Made by a program: the position numbers and the translations under genes
Shown: positions 14,511-20,869 of the stretch, piece by piece
How positions within the stretch are numbered: the stretch's first letter is position 1
Layout of the letters: each line of letters opens with the position of its first letter
Notes under the pieces: model-generated
The model's input: only the letters and a program-made list of their open reading frames with translations
What the model was told of the DNA's origin: nothing
Databases searched by the model: none
Assembly: GCA_964644465.1 (NCBI GenBank)
Contig: CAZXVU010000030.1
Coordinates: forward strand, 1 to 20,869
DNA: 20,869 nucleotides
DNA from: CAZXVU01 sp964644465
Lineage (GTDB): Bacteria; Chlamydiota; Chlamydiia; Chlamydiales; SM23-39
Direction of reading: 5' to 3'

Positions 14511-16162
14511 TCCGCAAGATTCTCCTCGCGCTTTCTCTAACAGTCTCTTTTTGGGGACAAGAGCATTATGCATATCCTCTCTCCGATGTAGAATGCGGCT
14601 GTTTGATCGATGAGCTCAGAGGGATTTTGATTCATGGATGCTGGGACAATGTGCGGAATGAACCCATCGATGAGATTGATGGCATTGCTGTCCAAGGAGT
14701 CAGCCTTTTAGAAGAGAATTCTCCTTTTCTTTGCCATTTGTACAGAGATTACATCGGCAAGCCCCTGACCCAAAGATCCATTTGGGAAATCAGAGAGAAG
14801 ATCGTCGAATATTATCAATCGCGCAATTACCCGTTCGTCGTTGTTACTGTGCCTCGGCAAGAGCTCACTCGCTGTGTTTTGCAGATCGTCGTCGATGAGG
14901 CGACATTGGGCGAAGTGCGCACGCTTGGCAATTGCTATTTCCCGAGCCGATGGTTATGCGAGGCGATCCGCTCAGAGCCTGGTTCTCCCATCAATACGAA
15001 ACAAGTATTCGAAGATATCGCATGGCTCAATTTGAATCCCTTCCGCCGCACCGATGCTGTTTTCACACCTGGAGCTTATCCTGGAACTACCGATATTGAA
15101 TTGGTTTCTACCGATCGTTGGCCCTACCGCGTTTACATGGGGGGAGATGATACAGGAACTTCTGCAACAGGCCGCACTCGATTATTCTTCGGATTTAATT
15201 TCGGCAAGTCTGTTTTAAGGGACGGTCAAATTTCCTATCAGTTTACCTTCGCGCCTAATTGGAACCGTTTTTACTCTCACACTGCTTCTGCGAGAATGCC
15301 AATGCCCTGGAGACATATCTTCGTGTTTTACGGAGGATATTCCCATATCGAACCAGACTTTGGCCCTCATTTCAAAAATAAAGGGTATGCTTGGCAAGCA
15401 GACGGAAGATACAGGATTCCTCTCTTTTTCAGTCAATCTGTCATGCAGGAATTTGTCATCGGCTACGACTTCAAAGAGACAAATAACAATCTCCTCTTTT
15501 CCAGGTCCCGTATTTTCAATGGGACAACTGATATCAGCCAATTCATGCTCGGCTACGAGCTTGGATTCCGCGATAAACGACAGAAAATGACCTTTGTAGC
15601 AGAAGTTTTCGGCAATCCTGGAAGTTTCACTCATAGCAATAGCAATGAGGCCTATCAAAAATTCCGCTTCGGCGCTGACTGCCAATATGTCTATGGAAGA
15701 GCTTCCCATTCATTTGCTCGGAATTTCAACTATTGGTGGTTGACGTACGATATTGTGGGACAATATTCGAGCGCAAATCTACTTCCCAGCGAACAATTGA
15801 CAATGACTGGCTATGACGCGGTGCGCGGATTTGAAGAAAGGTCGCTCAATCTGGACAATGGCGCGGTCATCAATGTTGAGATCGAAACCAAGCATTTTAG
15901 CCCTATGAGGAATTTGAACTATTGCAAATTGACGGACGAATTGTATCTGATTGGATTCTTTGACTACGGACTAGGCCGCAATCACCAATTGGCTCCAGGG
16001 GAACATGCATTTAAGACTCTTGCTTCTGCCGGTCCCGGCATCCGCTATCAAATGGACCGTTTTTTCACCTTTCGCTTCGATTACGGCTTTCAGCTTTGGC
16101 ATCGAGGCTTTATAAACCCAACTCATTCCCGATACAATCTTGGGATGATTCTAAGTTATTAG
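14507..16162 (+). CDS. two-partner-secretion outer-membrane transporter (TpsB, FhaC/ShlB family)
   Basis: This 551-residue protein from GTG 14507 has a signal peptide (about 1-22). Two POTRA domains follow (~58-133 and ~134-203; the second has the form ATLGEVRTLGN...LCEAIRSEPGSPIN). A 16-strand-barrel-like region covers ~205-551. The VRGF tetrad (439-442) is the conserved loop-6 motif of the Omp85/TpsB superfamily, and the chain ends in an aromatic residue (Tyr) as outer-membrane strands do. It would form the pore that recognises the TPS domain and exports TpsA proteins across the outer membrane. It overlaps the short tpsA by 4 nt, so that is its obvious substrate; the large TpsA at 3137-8062 has no other TpsB in view. 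The 3' end overlaps the convergent obgE end by 53 nt. Confidence 0.9.
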   Translation: MIRKILLALSLTVSFWGQEHYAYPLSDVECGCLIDELRGILIHGCWDNVRNEPIDEIDGIAVQGVSLLEENSPFLCHLYRDYIGKPLTQRSIWEIREKIVEYYQSRNYPFVVVTVPRQELTRCVLQIVVDEATLGEVRTLGNCYFPSRWLCEAIRSEPGSPINTKQVFEDIAWLNLNPFRRTDAVFTPGAYPGTTDIELVSTDRWPYRVYMGGDDTGTSATGRTRLFFGFNFGKSVLRDGQISYQFTFAPNWNRFYSHTASARMPMPWRHIFVFYGGYSHIEPDFGPHFKNKGYAWQADGRYRIPLFFSQSVMQEFVIGYDFKETNNNLLFSRSRIFNGTTDISQFMLGYELGFRDKRQKMTFVAEVFGNPGSFTHSNSNEAYQKFRFGADCQYVYGRASHSFARNFNYWWLTYDIVGQYSSANLLPSEQLTMTGYDAVRGFEERSLNLDNGAVINVEIETKHFSPMRNLNYCKLTDELYLIGFFDYGLGRNHQLAPGEHAFKTLASAGPGIRYQMDRFFTFRFDYGFQLWHRGFINPTHSRYNLGMILSY

Positions 16163-17156
16163 GCGGTTTCAGTGTACGTCTCATCGCTTCTTTAAGCGGG
16201 GCAAGACCAATCTCTTCTTTTGCAGAGATTTCAAAGAGATTTGAAGGATCGAATGTATAGCGGGAACGGAAAGAGGCAGCTAGTTCGGGAGCCGTTTCCT
16301 GATCGATTTTATTGAGCGCGACGAGAAACGGTTTTTCCAACATGGCAGGATTGTACGCTTCTAATTCTCGGCGCAGCATCAGGAATTCTTCATAAGGATC
16401 CCTTTCTTGATAAGCGGCTAATTCAATCAAGTAAACGAGAGCAGAGGTTCTTTCGATGTGCCGTAGAAATGCAAAGCCAAGGCCTTTGTTTGCATGCGCA
16501 TTTTCGATGATCCCTGGGATGTCGGCGATCAGCATGCGTGAAAATTGATCGAATTGCACAATTCCAAGATTCGGGCGAAGCGTGGTGAACGGATAAGGGG
16601 CAATTTTCACTTTAATATAAGCGAGCTTGGAAATGAGTGTTGATTTTCCGGCATTCGGCATTCCCACCAAACCTACGTCTGCAATCAACTTCAATTCTAA
16701 TTCAACTTCTTTGTCCTCGCCAGCCGTACCTTCAGTACAGACGAAAGGAGCCTGGTGCGTGGGCGTTTTAAAGCGGGCGTTACCTTTGCCGCCTTTGCCG
16801 CCGGAGCAGATTTCCCAGACTTGTCCTTTTTCCGTAAAATCGTAGAGGATCTCTTTAGTCACTGCGTCTTTGACAAGAGTTCCAAGAGGGATTTTTAAGA
16901 CGAGGTCTTTCCCGTTTCTCCCAGTGCACTCATTGCGGCCGCCAGGCATGCCTGATTCCGCTTTGAGAATGCGCCGATTTCTGTAATTTTCAAGAGAAGG
17001 GACTTGGGGATCTGCTTCGAGAATGATCGAGCCGCCATTGCCGCCGTCGCCGCCTGCTGGCCCGCCTTTGGGGATGAATTTTTCACGGCGCCAAGCTATG
17101 ACGCCGTTGCCGCCCTTGCCCGCCGATAAAGATAAAGTCACTGTATCGACGAACAT
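16110..17156 (-). CDS. obgE: GTPase Obg/CgtA, ribosome-assembly GTPase
   Basis: This 348-residue protein has the glycine-rich Obg fold at 1-158 (KGGPAGGDGGNGG at 30-42). The GTPase domain has G1 GMPNAGKST (165-173), G2 FTTLRPN (190-196), G3 DIPG (212-215), G4 NKID (282-285) and G5 SAK. It lacks a long C-terminal OCT domain. Obg binds the 50S subunit and links ribosome maturation to growth. It is the third gene of rplU-rpmA-obgE, starting 9 nt after rpmA, the common arrangement in bacteria. The last ~17 codons overlap the convergent tpsB end. The tail after RTLKPPN (NLESSQDCIGNELGL) looks non-conserved and could be a read-on extension. Confidence 0.95.
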   Translation of the reverse strand: MFVDTVTLSLSAGKGGNGVIAWRREKFIPKGGPAGGDGGNGGSIILEADPQVPSLENYRNRRILKAESGMPGGRNECTGRNGKDLVLKIPLGTLVKDAVTKEILYDFTEKGQVWEICSGGKGGKGNARFKTPTHQAPFVCTEGTAGEDKEVELELKLIADVGLVGMPNAGKSTLISKLAYIKVKIAPYPFTTLRPNLGIVQFDQFSRMLIADIPGIIENAHANKGLGFAFLRHIERTSALVYLIELAAYQERDPYEEFLMLRRELEAYNPAMLEKPFLVALNKIDQETAPELAASFRSRYTFDPSNLFEISAKEEIGLAPLKEAMRRTLKPPNNLESSQDCIGNELGL

Positions 17157-17165
17157 GAATGGGCT

Positions 17166-17417
17166 TTACTGTGCTGGTAGGACGGAGACGTAGGTCTTCG
17201 CACCTTTTCGGAATGAAACTACGCCATCAATGAGGGCGTACAGGGTGAAGTCTTTTCCAACTCCAACGTTTTTGGCAGGATGCCACTTTGTGCCGCATTG
17301 TCTTACGAGAATGCTGCCAGTTGTGACAAATTGTCCCATAGTCGCCTTGATGCCAAGCCTTTGTGATTTGGAATCACGACCATTACGAGTCGAACCTTGT
17401 CCCTTCTTATGTGCCAT
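17166..17417 (-). CDS. rpmA: 50S ribosomal protein L27
   Basis: This 83-residue protein begins MAHKKGQGSTRNGRDSKSQR and contains GVKxx-like GIKATMGQFVTTGSILVRQ and GTKWHPAKNVGVGKDFTLYAL, the standard L27 sequence. L27 sits near the peptidyl-transferase centre with its flexible N-terminus reaching the tRNA ends. It starts directly with MAHKKG, with no cleaved N-terminal extension of the Firmicutes type. A GGAG Shine-Dalgarno precedes the ATG on the minus strand. It lies 14 nt after rplU. Confidence 0.97.
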   Translation of the reverse strand: MAHKKGQGSTRNGRDSKSQRLGIKATMGQFVTTGSILVRQCGTKWHPAKNVGVGKDFTLYALIDGVVSFRKGAKTYVSVLPAQ

Positions 17418-17431
17418 GACAGATCTCCAAT

Positions 17432-17740
17432 TTATGCAGCTGAAATTTTCGTAATTTTCACTCGGGAATACTTTTGGCGGTGGCCAACAGTGCGTCTGTA
17501 ATTCTTACATTTCTTATATTTGAAGGCGATGACCTTAGGTCCTTTGGTCTGCCCGATGACTTCAGCGTGAACAGCGCATTTCTCTAAATGAGGAGCGCCA
17601 ATTTTTGCAGCTTTGCCGTCGTGGACTAATAGGATTTTATCGAATTTCACCGATCCTTCAGAACCTAAGAGCTCAACGTCGAGTTCGTCACCTTCTTCGA
17701 CCCGGTACTGTTTTCCACCGGTCTCAATAATAGCGTACAT
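17432..17740 (-). CDS. rplU: 50S ribosomal protein L21
   Basis: This 102-residue protein begins MYAIIETGGKQYRVEEGDEL, the signature start of L21, and ends with KYKKCKNYRRTVGHRQKYSRVKI-type sequence binding 23S rRNA. A strong Shine-Dalgarno (TGGAGGAA) precedes the ATG. It is the first gene of the rplU-rpmA-obgE operon and has its own promoter at 17766-17795. Confidence 0.97.
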   Translation of the reverse strand: MYAIIETGGKQYRVEEGDELDVELLGSEGSVKFDKILLVHDGKAAKIGAPHLEKCAVHAEVIGQTKGPKVIAFKYKKCKNYRRTVGHRQKYSRVKITKISAA

Positions 17741-17765
17741 GATTCCTCCAGAATAATTGCCAAAA

Positions 17766-17795
17766 ATATTAATGCAAAAGGGGGGCGATTGTCAA
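17766..17795 (-). promoter_or_regulatory. strong housekeeping promoter of rplU-rpmA-obgE
   Basis: On the minus strand, consensus TTGACA (plus 17790-17795), an 18-nt spacer with a run of C, and TAATAT (plus 17766-17771) lie upstream of the rplU ribosome-binding site. The gap between znuB and rplU is only 75 bp and holds little else. The predicted transcript start is about 20 nt before the rplU ATG. Confidence 0.75.
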
Positions 17796-17815
17796 TAGTT
17801 AATAAGAAGATAGGT

Positions 17816-18661
17816 TCAGGATCTTCTAAAACGAAAAAATTTCTTTTTTAGAGGGAGCGAAAGAAGATAGGCTGCGGCAGCAGAAAGTGCGATTGTGGCT
17901 CCCGGGGGCCAATTTAAAGAATAAGCTGTGCTGAGTCCGAAGAAGCAGAAAAGGGCGCAAAATACAACAGCCGTCCCCATCATTACATGGAGTTGGCGGG
18001 TAAAAAGGCCTGCCATCGTGGCTGGGATCGTCAGCAAAGCGATCACAAGGACTGTACCGATGATCTGGATCAAAAGGACGATGGAGATCGCTACAAGGCT
18101 TAAAAGAAGAAGATATAGGCGGCGGACAGCCACGCCTTGAAGCAAAGCTTGCTCTTCATCAAAACAAATGGCCAGAAAGCGGCGGTAATAGAGGGCGACG
18201 GTCGCAAGGATGGCGATATCGAGGGCTGCCAACATCAGAAGATCTTTGGAGTTCACCCATAAAATATTGCCAAATAAAAAATTCAGTAGTTCGACGTTTG
18301 TTCCTGGTGTCAGGGACAAGAAAATAACGCCTATAGCCATCCCTGTCGACCAAATGGCCGCGATCACTGCGTCTTCCCGCTGCCGATAGTTGAGATGGAT
18401 CCAGCCGATCAATAAAGCGGATAAAATAGCTCCGGCAAAAGCGCCTAAGATAGGATCGAGCCATGAAATGTTGTAAGTGCGTTGGAGAAAAAGGCAAAGC
18501 CCCATTCCGCCGAGGACTGAGTGGGAAATGCTGCCCGCTATAAATGCGATCCTTTTGACAACGACAAAGGATCCGATGACGCCGCTTGCTACGGACACCA
18601 GAAGTCCAGCCCAAAGGGCCATCTGCAAAAAACTATTGTCAATGAACAAGCTGAAGGACAT
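17816..18661 (-). CDS. znuB: zinc/manganese-type ABC transporter permease
   Basis: This protein of about 281 residues is almost wholly hydrophobic, with eight or so membrane segments. It has the ABC-3 family pattern, for example SVASGVIGSFVVVKRIAFIAGSISHSVLGGMGL (split over about 21-53) and later GTVLVIALLTIPATMAGL. It would form the inner-membrane channel of a metal importer with the two upstream genes. ATG 18661 is preferred because TAGG lies 6-9 nt before it; GTG 18667 is an alternative two codons earlier. Either start overlaps the 3' end of the ATPase gene by 23-29 nt, implying translational coupling. The C-terminus is basic (KKKFFRFRRS). Confidence 0.88.
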   Translation of the reverse strand: MSFSLFIDNSFLQMALWAGLLVSVASGVIGSFVVVKRIAFIAGSISHSVLGGMGLCLFLQRTYNISWLDPILGAFAGAILSALLIGWIHLNYRQREDAVIAAIWSTGMAIGVIFLSLTPGTNVELLNFLFGNILWVNSKDLLMLAALDIAILATVALYYRRFLAICFDEEQALLQGVAVRRLYLLLLSLVAISIVLLIQIIGTVLVIALLTIPATMAGLFTRQLHVMMGTAVVFCALFCFFGLSTAYSLNWPPGATIALSAAAAYLLSLPLKKKFFRFRRS

Positions 18662-19391
18662 CGGCACCTATTTTAGGGGAAAGTAGCGGAGTATGATAGA
18701 GGCCCATCGCAAAATGCTCGCATACATCTTTGGGCAAATAAGAGTTTACCTGTCCCTGAAAACAGAGGACGCGGTCGACCCGTTCAATGGTTGTGCGAAG
18801 ATCATGTGTGACAATAAGGATTGTTTTTTCCCCTTTTAATTCCTGGAGGAGATCAAAAAGAATCGTGCTGGACGCAGGGTCGATATTGGCAGTAGGCTCA
18901 TCCAAAAGAAGAAGGTCGGGGTCGGAGAGAAGAGCGCGGGCAAGCAATGCGCGTTGGGCGAGTCCGCCGGAAAGAGATCCAAAAAGCTTGTGCTTATGAG
19001 AAGTCAGACCTAGCAAATCAATGAAATAGAGCGCTTTTTCTTTCATTGCAGGAGGGATTGTGCCGAAGAAAGAGCTTTGTGAAAGAGCGCCTAAAAGAAC
19101 GAGTTCTAAAAGAGTGATCGGAAAATCACGGTCTGTGCGGAAAACTTGAGGAACGTATCCAATTTTCGTCCTGATCTGAGAAGGCTTTTTCCCAAAAATC
19201 GTAACTTTTCCCTTCGTGGGAGAAAGGAAGCCCATCAAGAGTTTTAAGAAGGTGGTTTTCCCTCCGCCGTTGGGTCCCATGATGCCGATGAATTCATCCC
19301 GAAAAATTTGCAAGTCGATCCTTTGTAAAACAGGTACGCTTTCGTACCCGAAAGAGACTTGGTTTAATTCAATGGCTAAATTTTTCTGCAT
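18639..19391 (-). CDS. znuC: zinc/manganese-type ABC transporter ATP-binding protein
   Basis: This is a 250-residue ABC ATPase. Walker A is GPNGGGKTT (39-47). The Q-loop is in GYVPQ, the signature is LSGGLAQR (140-147), Walker B is LLLLDEPT (160-167) and the H-loop is VTHD (194-197). The GPNGGGKTT and SGGxxQR variants are typical of metal-chelate ABC-3 ATPases. The ATG directly abuts the TGA of the solute-binding protein gene with no spacer, and its own 3' end overlaps the permease gene, so the three form one operon. It energises metal uptake from the cytosolic face. Confidence 0.93.
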   Translation of the reverse strand: MQKNLAIELNQVSFGYESVPVLQRIDLQIFRDEFIGIMGPNGGGKTTFLKLLMGFLSPTKGKVTIFGKKPSQIRTKIGYVPQVFRTDRDFPITLLELVLLGALSQSSFFGTIPPAMKEKALYFIDLLGLTSHKHKLFGSLSGGLAQRALLARALLSDPDLLLLDEPTANIDPASSTILFDLLQELKGEKTILIVTHDLRTTIERVDRVLCFQGQVNSYLPKDVCEHFAMGLYHTPLLSPKIGADVLQLVH

Positions 19392-20279
19392 TCATTTGAC
19401 CGGGCTTTCGTAAGGATCTGCAATCAGGTTTGCTAATTTGCGCAGGGTCTCAAAATAGTCAGGAGAATAAGGGTCGATTAAATGTACGGGGACATGAAGT
19501 TTTTCGGCAATGAGCTGAGCGCCTTTGTTATTGTATTGCGGCAAAGCAAGAGCGAGTTCTGCACCGTGGGATATCGCTTTTTGTAACACTTGTTCCAGAT
19601 GCTTAGGTCTGGGGTCTTTTCCTTCATATTCGACAGAGAGTTGTTCGAAATCATAGTCTTTGCAAAAGTATCCAAATGCGGGATGGGAGACCAAAATCAC
19701 ACGCTCTTTGACCGATTCTAAAAGGGCTGCAATTTCCACGTCTAAACCTGATAGCTCTGTCTGAAGTTCTTTTAGATTTGCTGTAAAAAAATCCTTTTGT
19801 TCAGGAAATTTTTCACCGAGCACTCTAGCGATCCCTTCAGCCTGTATGGAAGCCAATTTTGGGCTAAGCCATATATGCCGGTCGAAATGGTCCATGCTGC
19901 AATGGGAGCAGGCAAGGGCATGCCCTTCCTCGATCAATGAAATCCCTTCTCTCAGGTCTTGCGCTACAAAATTCTTATTTCTTCCTTGAATGATTGGAAG
20001 GATTTTTTCTTCGAAGGGCTCTCCAATCCGGAACCACAATTGCCCACGGGCCATTTCAGTGACTTGTAACGAAGTGGGCTCGAATGCATGCGGGTTGGCT
20101 CCCGGAGGAACCACTGTTTTGACATCCACGGCGCCTCCCGCAATCCTATCTACCAAAAATTGATAAGGAGCGATGCTCACCAAAACTAGGGGTTTTCGCT
20201 CGCCTTCTGGGATTGTGGGGCTTTTGCCGCAGCTGAAGCACAAAAGAAGTGCTGAAAGGATAAATATTTTTTTAATCAT
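19392..20279 (-). CDS. znuA: metal-binding lipoprotein of ABC transporter (cluster A-I, zinc-type)
   Basis: This 295-residue protein carries a lipoprotein signal peptide ending at C17 (LCFSC). It has the ZnuA/TroA fold: NPHAFEP supplies H64, HIWLSP supplies H135, HPAFGYF supplies H199, and IDPYSPD supplies D269. His rather than Glu at the third ligand favours zinc over strict Mn binding. The loop at about 118-135 (EEGHALACSHCSMDHFDRH) holds extra His and a CSHC pair, like the His-rich metal-loading loop of zinc-specific members. It would be anchored in the periplasm and deliver metal to the ZnuB-ZnuC pair. It is the first gene of its operon. Metal specificity is inferred. Confidence 0.9.
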   Translation of the reverse strand: MIKKIFILSALLLCFSCGKSPTIPEGERKPLVLVSIAPYQFLVDRIAGGAVDVKTVVPPGANPHAFEPTSLQVTEMARGQLWFRIGEPFEEKILPIIQGRNKNFVAQDLREGISLIEEGHALACSHCSMDHFDRHIWLSPKLASIQAEGIARVLGEKFPEQKDFFTANLKELQTELSGLDVEIAALLESVKERVILVSHPAFGYFCKDYDFEQLSVEYEGKDPRPKHLEQVLQKAISHGAELALALPQYNNKGAQLIAEKLHVPVHLIDPYSPDYFETLRKLANLIADPYESPVK

Positions 20280-20312
20280 AATCTTTCGGTAAAACTATCG
20301 TCGTTTCTCCTA

Positions 20313-20318
20313 TATAAT
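20313..20318 (+). promoter_or_regulatory. possible -10 element for tRNA-Ser
   Basis: A consensus TATAAT lies in the 119-bp gap between znuA (minus) and tRNA-Ser (plus), about 80 nt before the tRNA. No good -35 box stands 16-18 nt upstream. The same A/T stretch could serve znuA on the other strand. No clear Zur-type operator was seen. Confidence 0.3.
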
Positions 20319-20398
20319 GCAAGATGTGTAAAATTTTAGAATAAAGCTCGAGATTGCGGCTAAACAGGGAATTGAGTATTCTTTACGAGTTTTTTTGC

Positions 20399-20485
20399 GG
20401 AGAGATGTCCGAGTGGCTTAAGGAGCACGCTTGGAAAGCGTGTAAACGTGAAAGCGTTTCGTGGGTTCGAATCCCACTCTCTCCG
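20399..20485 (+). tRNA. tRNA-Ser (anticodon GGA)
   Basis: The 87-nt cloverleaf has acceptor stem GGAGAGA pairing with TCTCTCC (20478-20484) and discriminator G 20485. The anticodon stem CACGC/GCGTG encloses loop TTGGAAA with anticodon GGA (20433-20435). There is a long class II variable arm, and the T arm GTGGG-TTCGAAT-CCCAC spans 20461-20477. The long variable arm and G discriminator are serine identity elements. It reads UCC/UCU codons. CCA is not encoded. The 3' CTCCG also pairs into the hairpin that follows. Confidence 0.95.
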
Positions 20486-20668
20486 AATTTTTCTCCGAAA
20501 AATTCCGGAGAGGAGCAAAGCCAAAAGTTTGGCTTTGCGTAGAGGGATTCGAATGAAGCCCGATGTTTTTGCTTTGCAAAAACCGGGCGAATCGCCGGCC
20601 CGGTAGGACAAAATTGCGAAAGCAATTTTGCCGAGAGGGCATCCCATGCGCTTAGCGCATGCAGGATG
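20481..20668. repeat. chain of four to five consecutive hairpins downstream of tRNA-Ser
   Basis: Successive inverted repeats fill this stretch. 20481-20510: CTCCGAATTTTT pairs with AAAAATT-C-CGGAG, using the tRNA 3' end. 20515-20538: a perfect 11-bp stem GCAAAGCCAAA/TTTGGCTTTGC. 20558-20588: GCCCG plus GTTTTTGC with a 2-nt bulge. 20609-20630: CAAAATTGC-GAAA-GCAATTTTG, a 9-bp stem with a GNRA tetraloop. 20640-20668: CATCC plus CATGCGC/GCGCATG with a 2-nt bulge. GAGAGG-like linkers recur between them. An alternative CCGGGC/GCCCGG pairing spans 20583-20603. Open frames across this stretch are products of symmetry, and no credible protein was found. The remaining bases to 20855 are AT-rich and hold a promoter. 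Confidence 0.75.
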
Positions 20669-20794
20669 GGGGGCGTTTCTTCTTCTCTTACTTCTAACCA
20701 ATCTTTTTAATTTCTCAATCGTTTTATTTTAAGCATCTTCTGTGTTTGCATTAACATAACAAAAATTTACTATATCTATACTTTTTAGTTCGTT

Positions 20795-20823
20795 TTGTTA
20801 ATTACGTTGTTATCTGTTATAAA
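20795..20823 (+). promoter_or_regulatory. promoter of the gene at the right edge
   Basis: TTGTTA (20795-20800), 17 nt, then TATAAA (20818-20823) lie upstream of GGAGG (20846-20850) and ATG 20856. The surrounding 20700-20845 is AT-rich. This is a reasonable housekeeping promoter for the truncated gene. Confidence 0.5.
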
Positions 20824-20855
20824 TAAGGCGAAATAAATATTTCATGGAGGTAAAT

Positions 20856-20869
20856 ATGTTTGTTCAAGA
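20856..20869 (+). CDS. start of an unidentified gene (runs off the window)
   Basis: ATG 20856 is preceded by a strong Shine-Dalgarno GGAGG with a 5-nt gap. Only MFVQ and part of a fifth codon are visible, so no function can be assigned. Confidence 0.55.

Noticed and set aside
15215..15709. 164-codon minus-strand frame
   Set aside because: It is antisense to the tpsB barrel and has no recognisable domain or start signal.
20481..20668. CRISPR array
   Set aside because: The palindromes differ from one another in sequence and length, and there are no identical direct repeats or even spacers.
20354..20701. Open frames on both strands across tRNA-Ser and the hairpin chain
   Set aside because: They translate the tRNA (WVRIPLSP, GFEPT-type peptides) and palindromes; no ribosome-binding site or family match.

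Overview
The window looks like chromosomal DNA of a member of the Chlamydiae, most likely an environmental (Parachlamydiales/Waddlia-like) lineage. Three things support this. The minus-strand block carries a zinc-type ABC transporter beside rplU-rpmA-obgE, genes that I recall being neighbours in Chlamydia trachomatis too. Base composition is moderate, with AT-rich intergenic DNA. The left part holds eukaryote-like and surface/secretion genes of the kind large chlamydial genomes carry. The genus cannot be fixed from the sequence alone.

Layout of the plus strand: the 3' end of a threonine synthase gene (1-267); a GNAT acetyltransferase with a hydrophobic N-terminus (295-930); a 670-residue protein with a long Ser/Pro-rich N-terminus and a WD40 propeller that resembles eukaryotic Cdc20/Cdh1 (fizzy) APC/C activators (1035-3047); a 1641-residue two-partner-secretion (TPS) exoprotein with a Cys-rich patch and a ~37-residue tandem repeat (3137-8062); a secreted beta-lactamase-fold serine hydrolase; a small cupin; an SLC12-type cation-chloride cotransporter homologue; a class V aminotransferase; a second, short TPS-domain protein; and, overlapping it by 4 nt, the TpsB/FhaC-type outer-membrane transporter (14507-16162).

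Layout of the minus strand: obgE, rpmA and rplU sit behind a TTGACA-N18-TAATAT promoter. Upstream lies a tightly packed znuA-znuC-znuB operon. obgE converges on tpsB with a 53-nt tail-to-tail overlap. After znuA comes tRNA-Ser(GGA) on the plus strand, then a chain of hairpins covering about 190 bp, then an AT-rich promoter region and the first codons of a further gene running off the end.

How the parts fit: TpsB probably exports both TPS exoproteins, the adjacent short one and the large distant one. The Zn transporter and the ribosomal/GTPase operon are housekeeping. The most striking item is the Cdc20/Cdh1-like protein. It has the family's entry segment (NPYEV..LDA...NYYNHLL), a first blade of the same type, and a C-terminus (SLLDQVFR) resembling the APC/C-binding Ile-Arg tail. 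It may be a mimic of a host cell-cycle regulator. A related 11-residue tail, KTDSLLDLALR, is encoded out of frame just after the large exoprotein gene.
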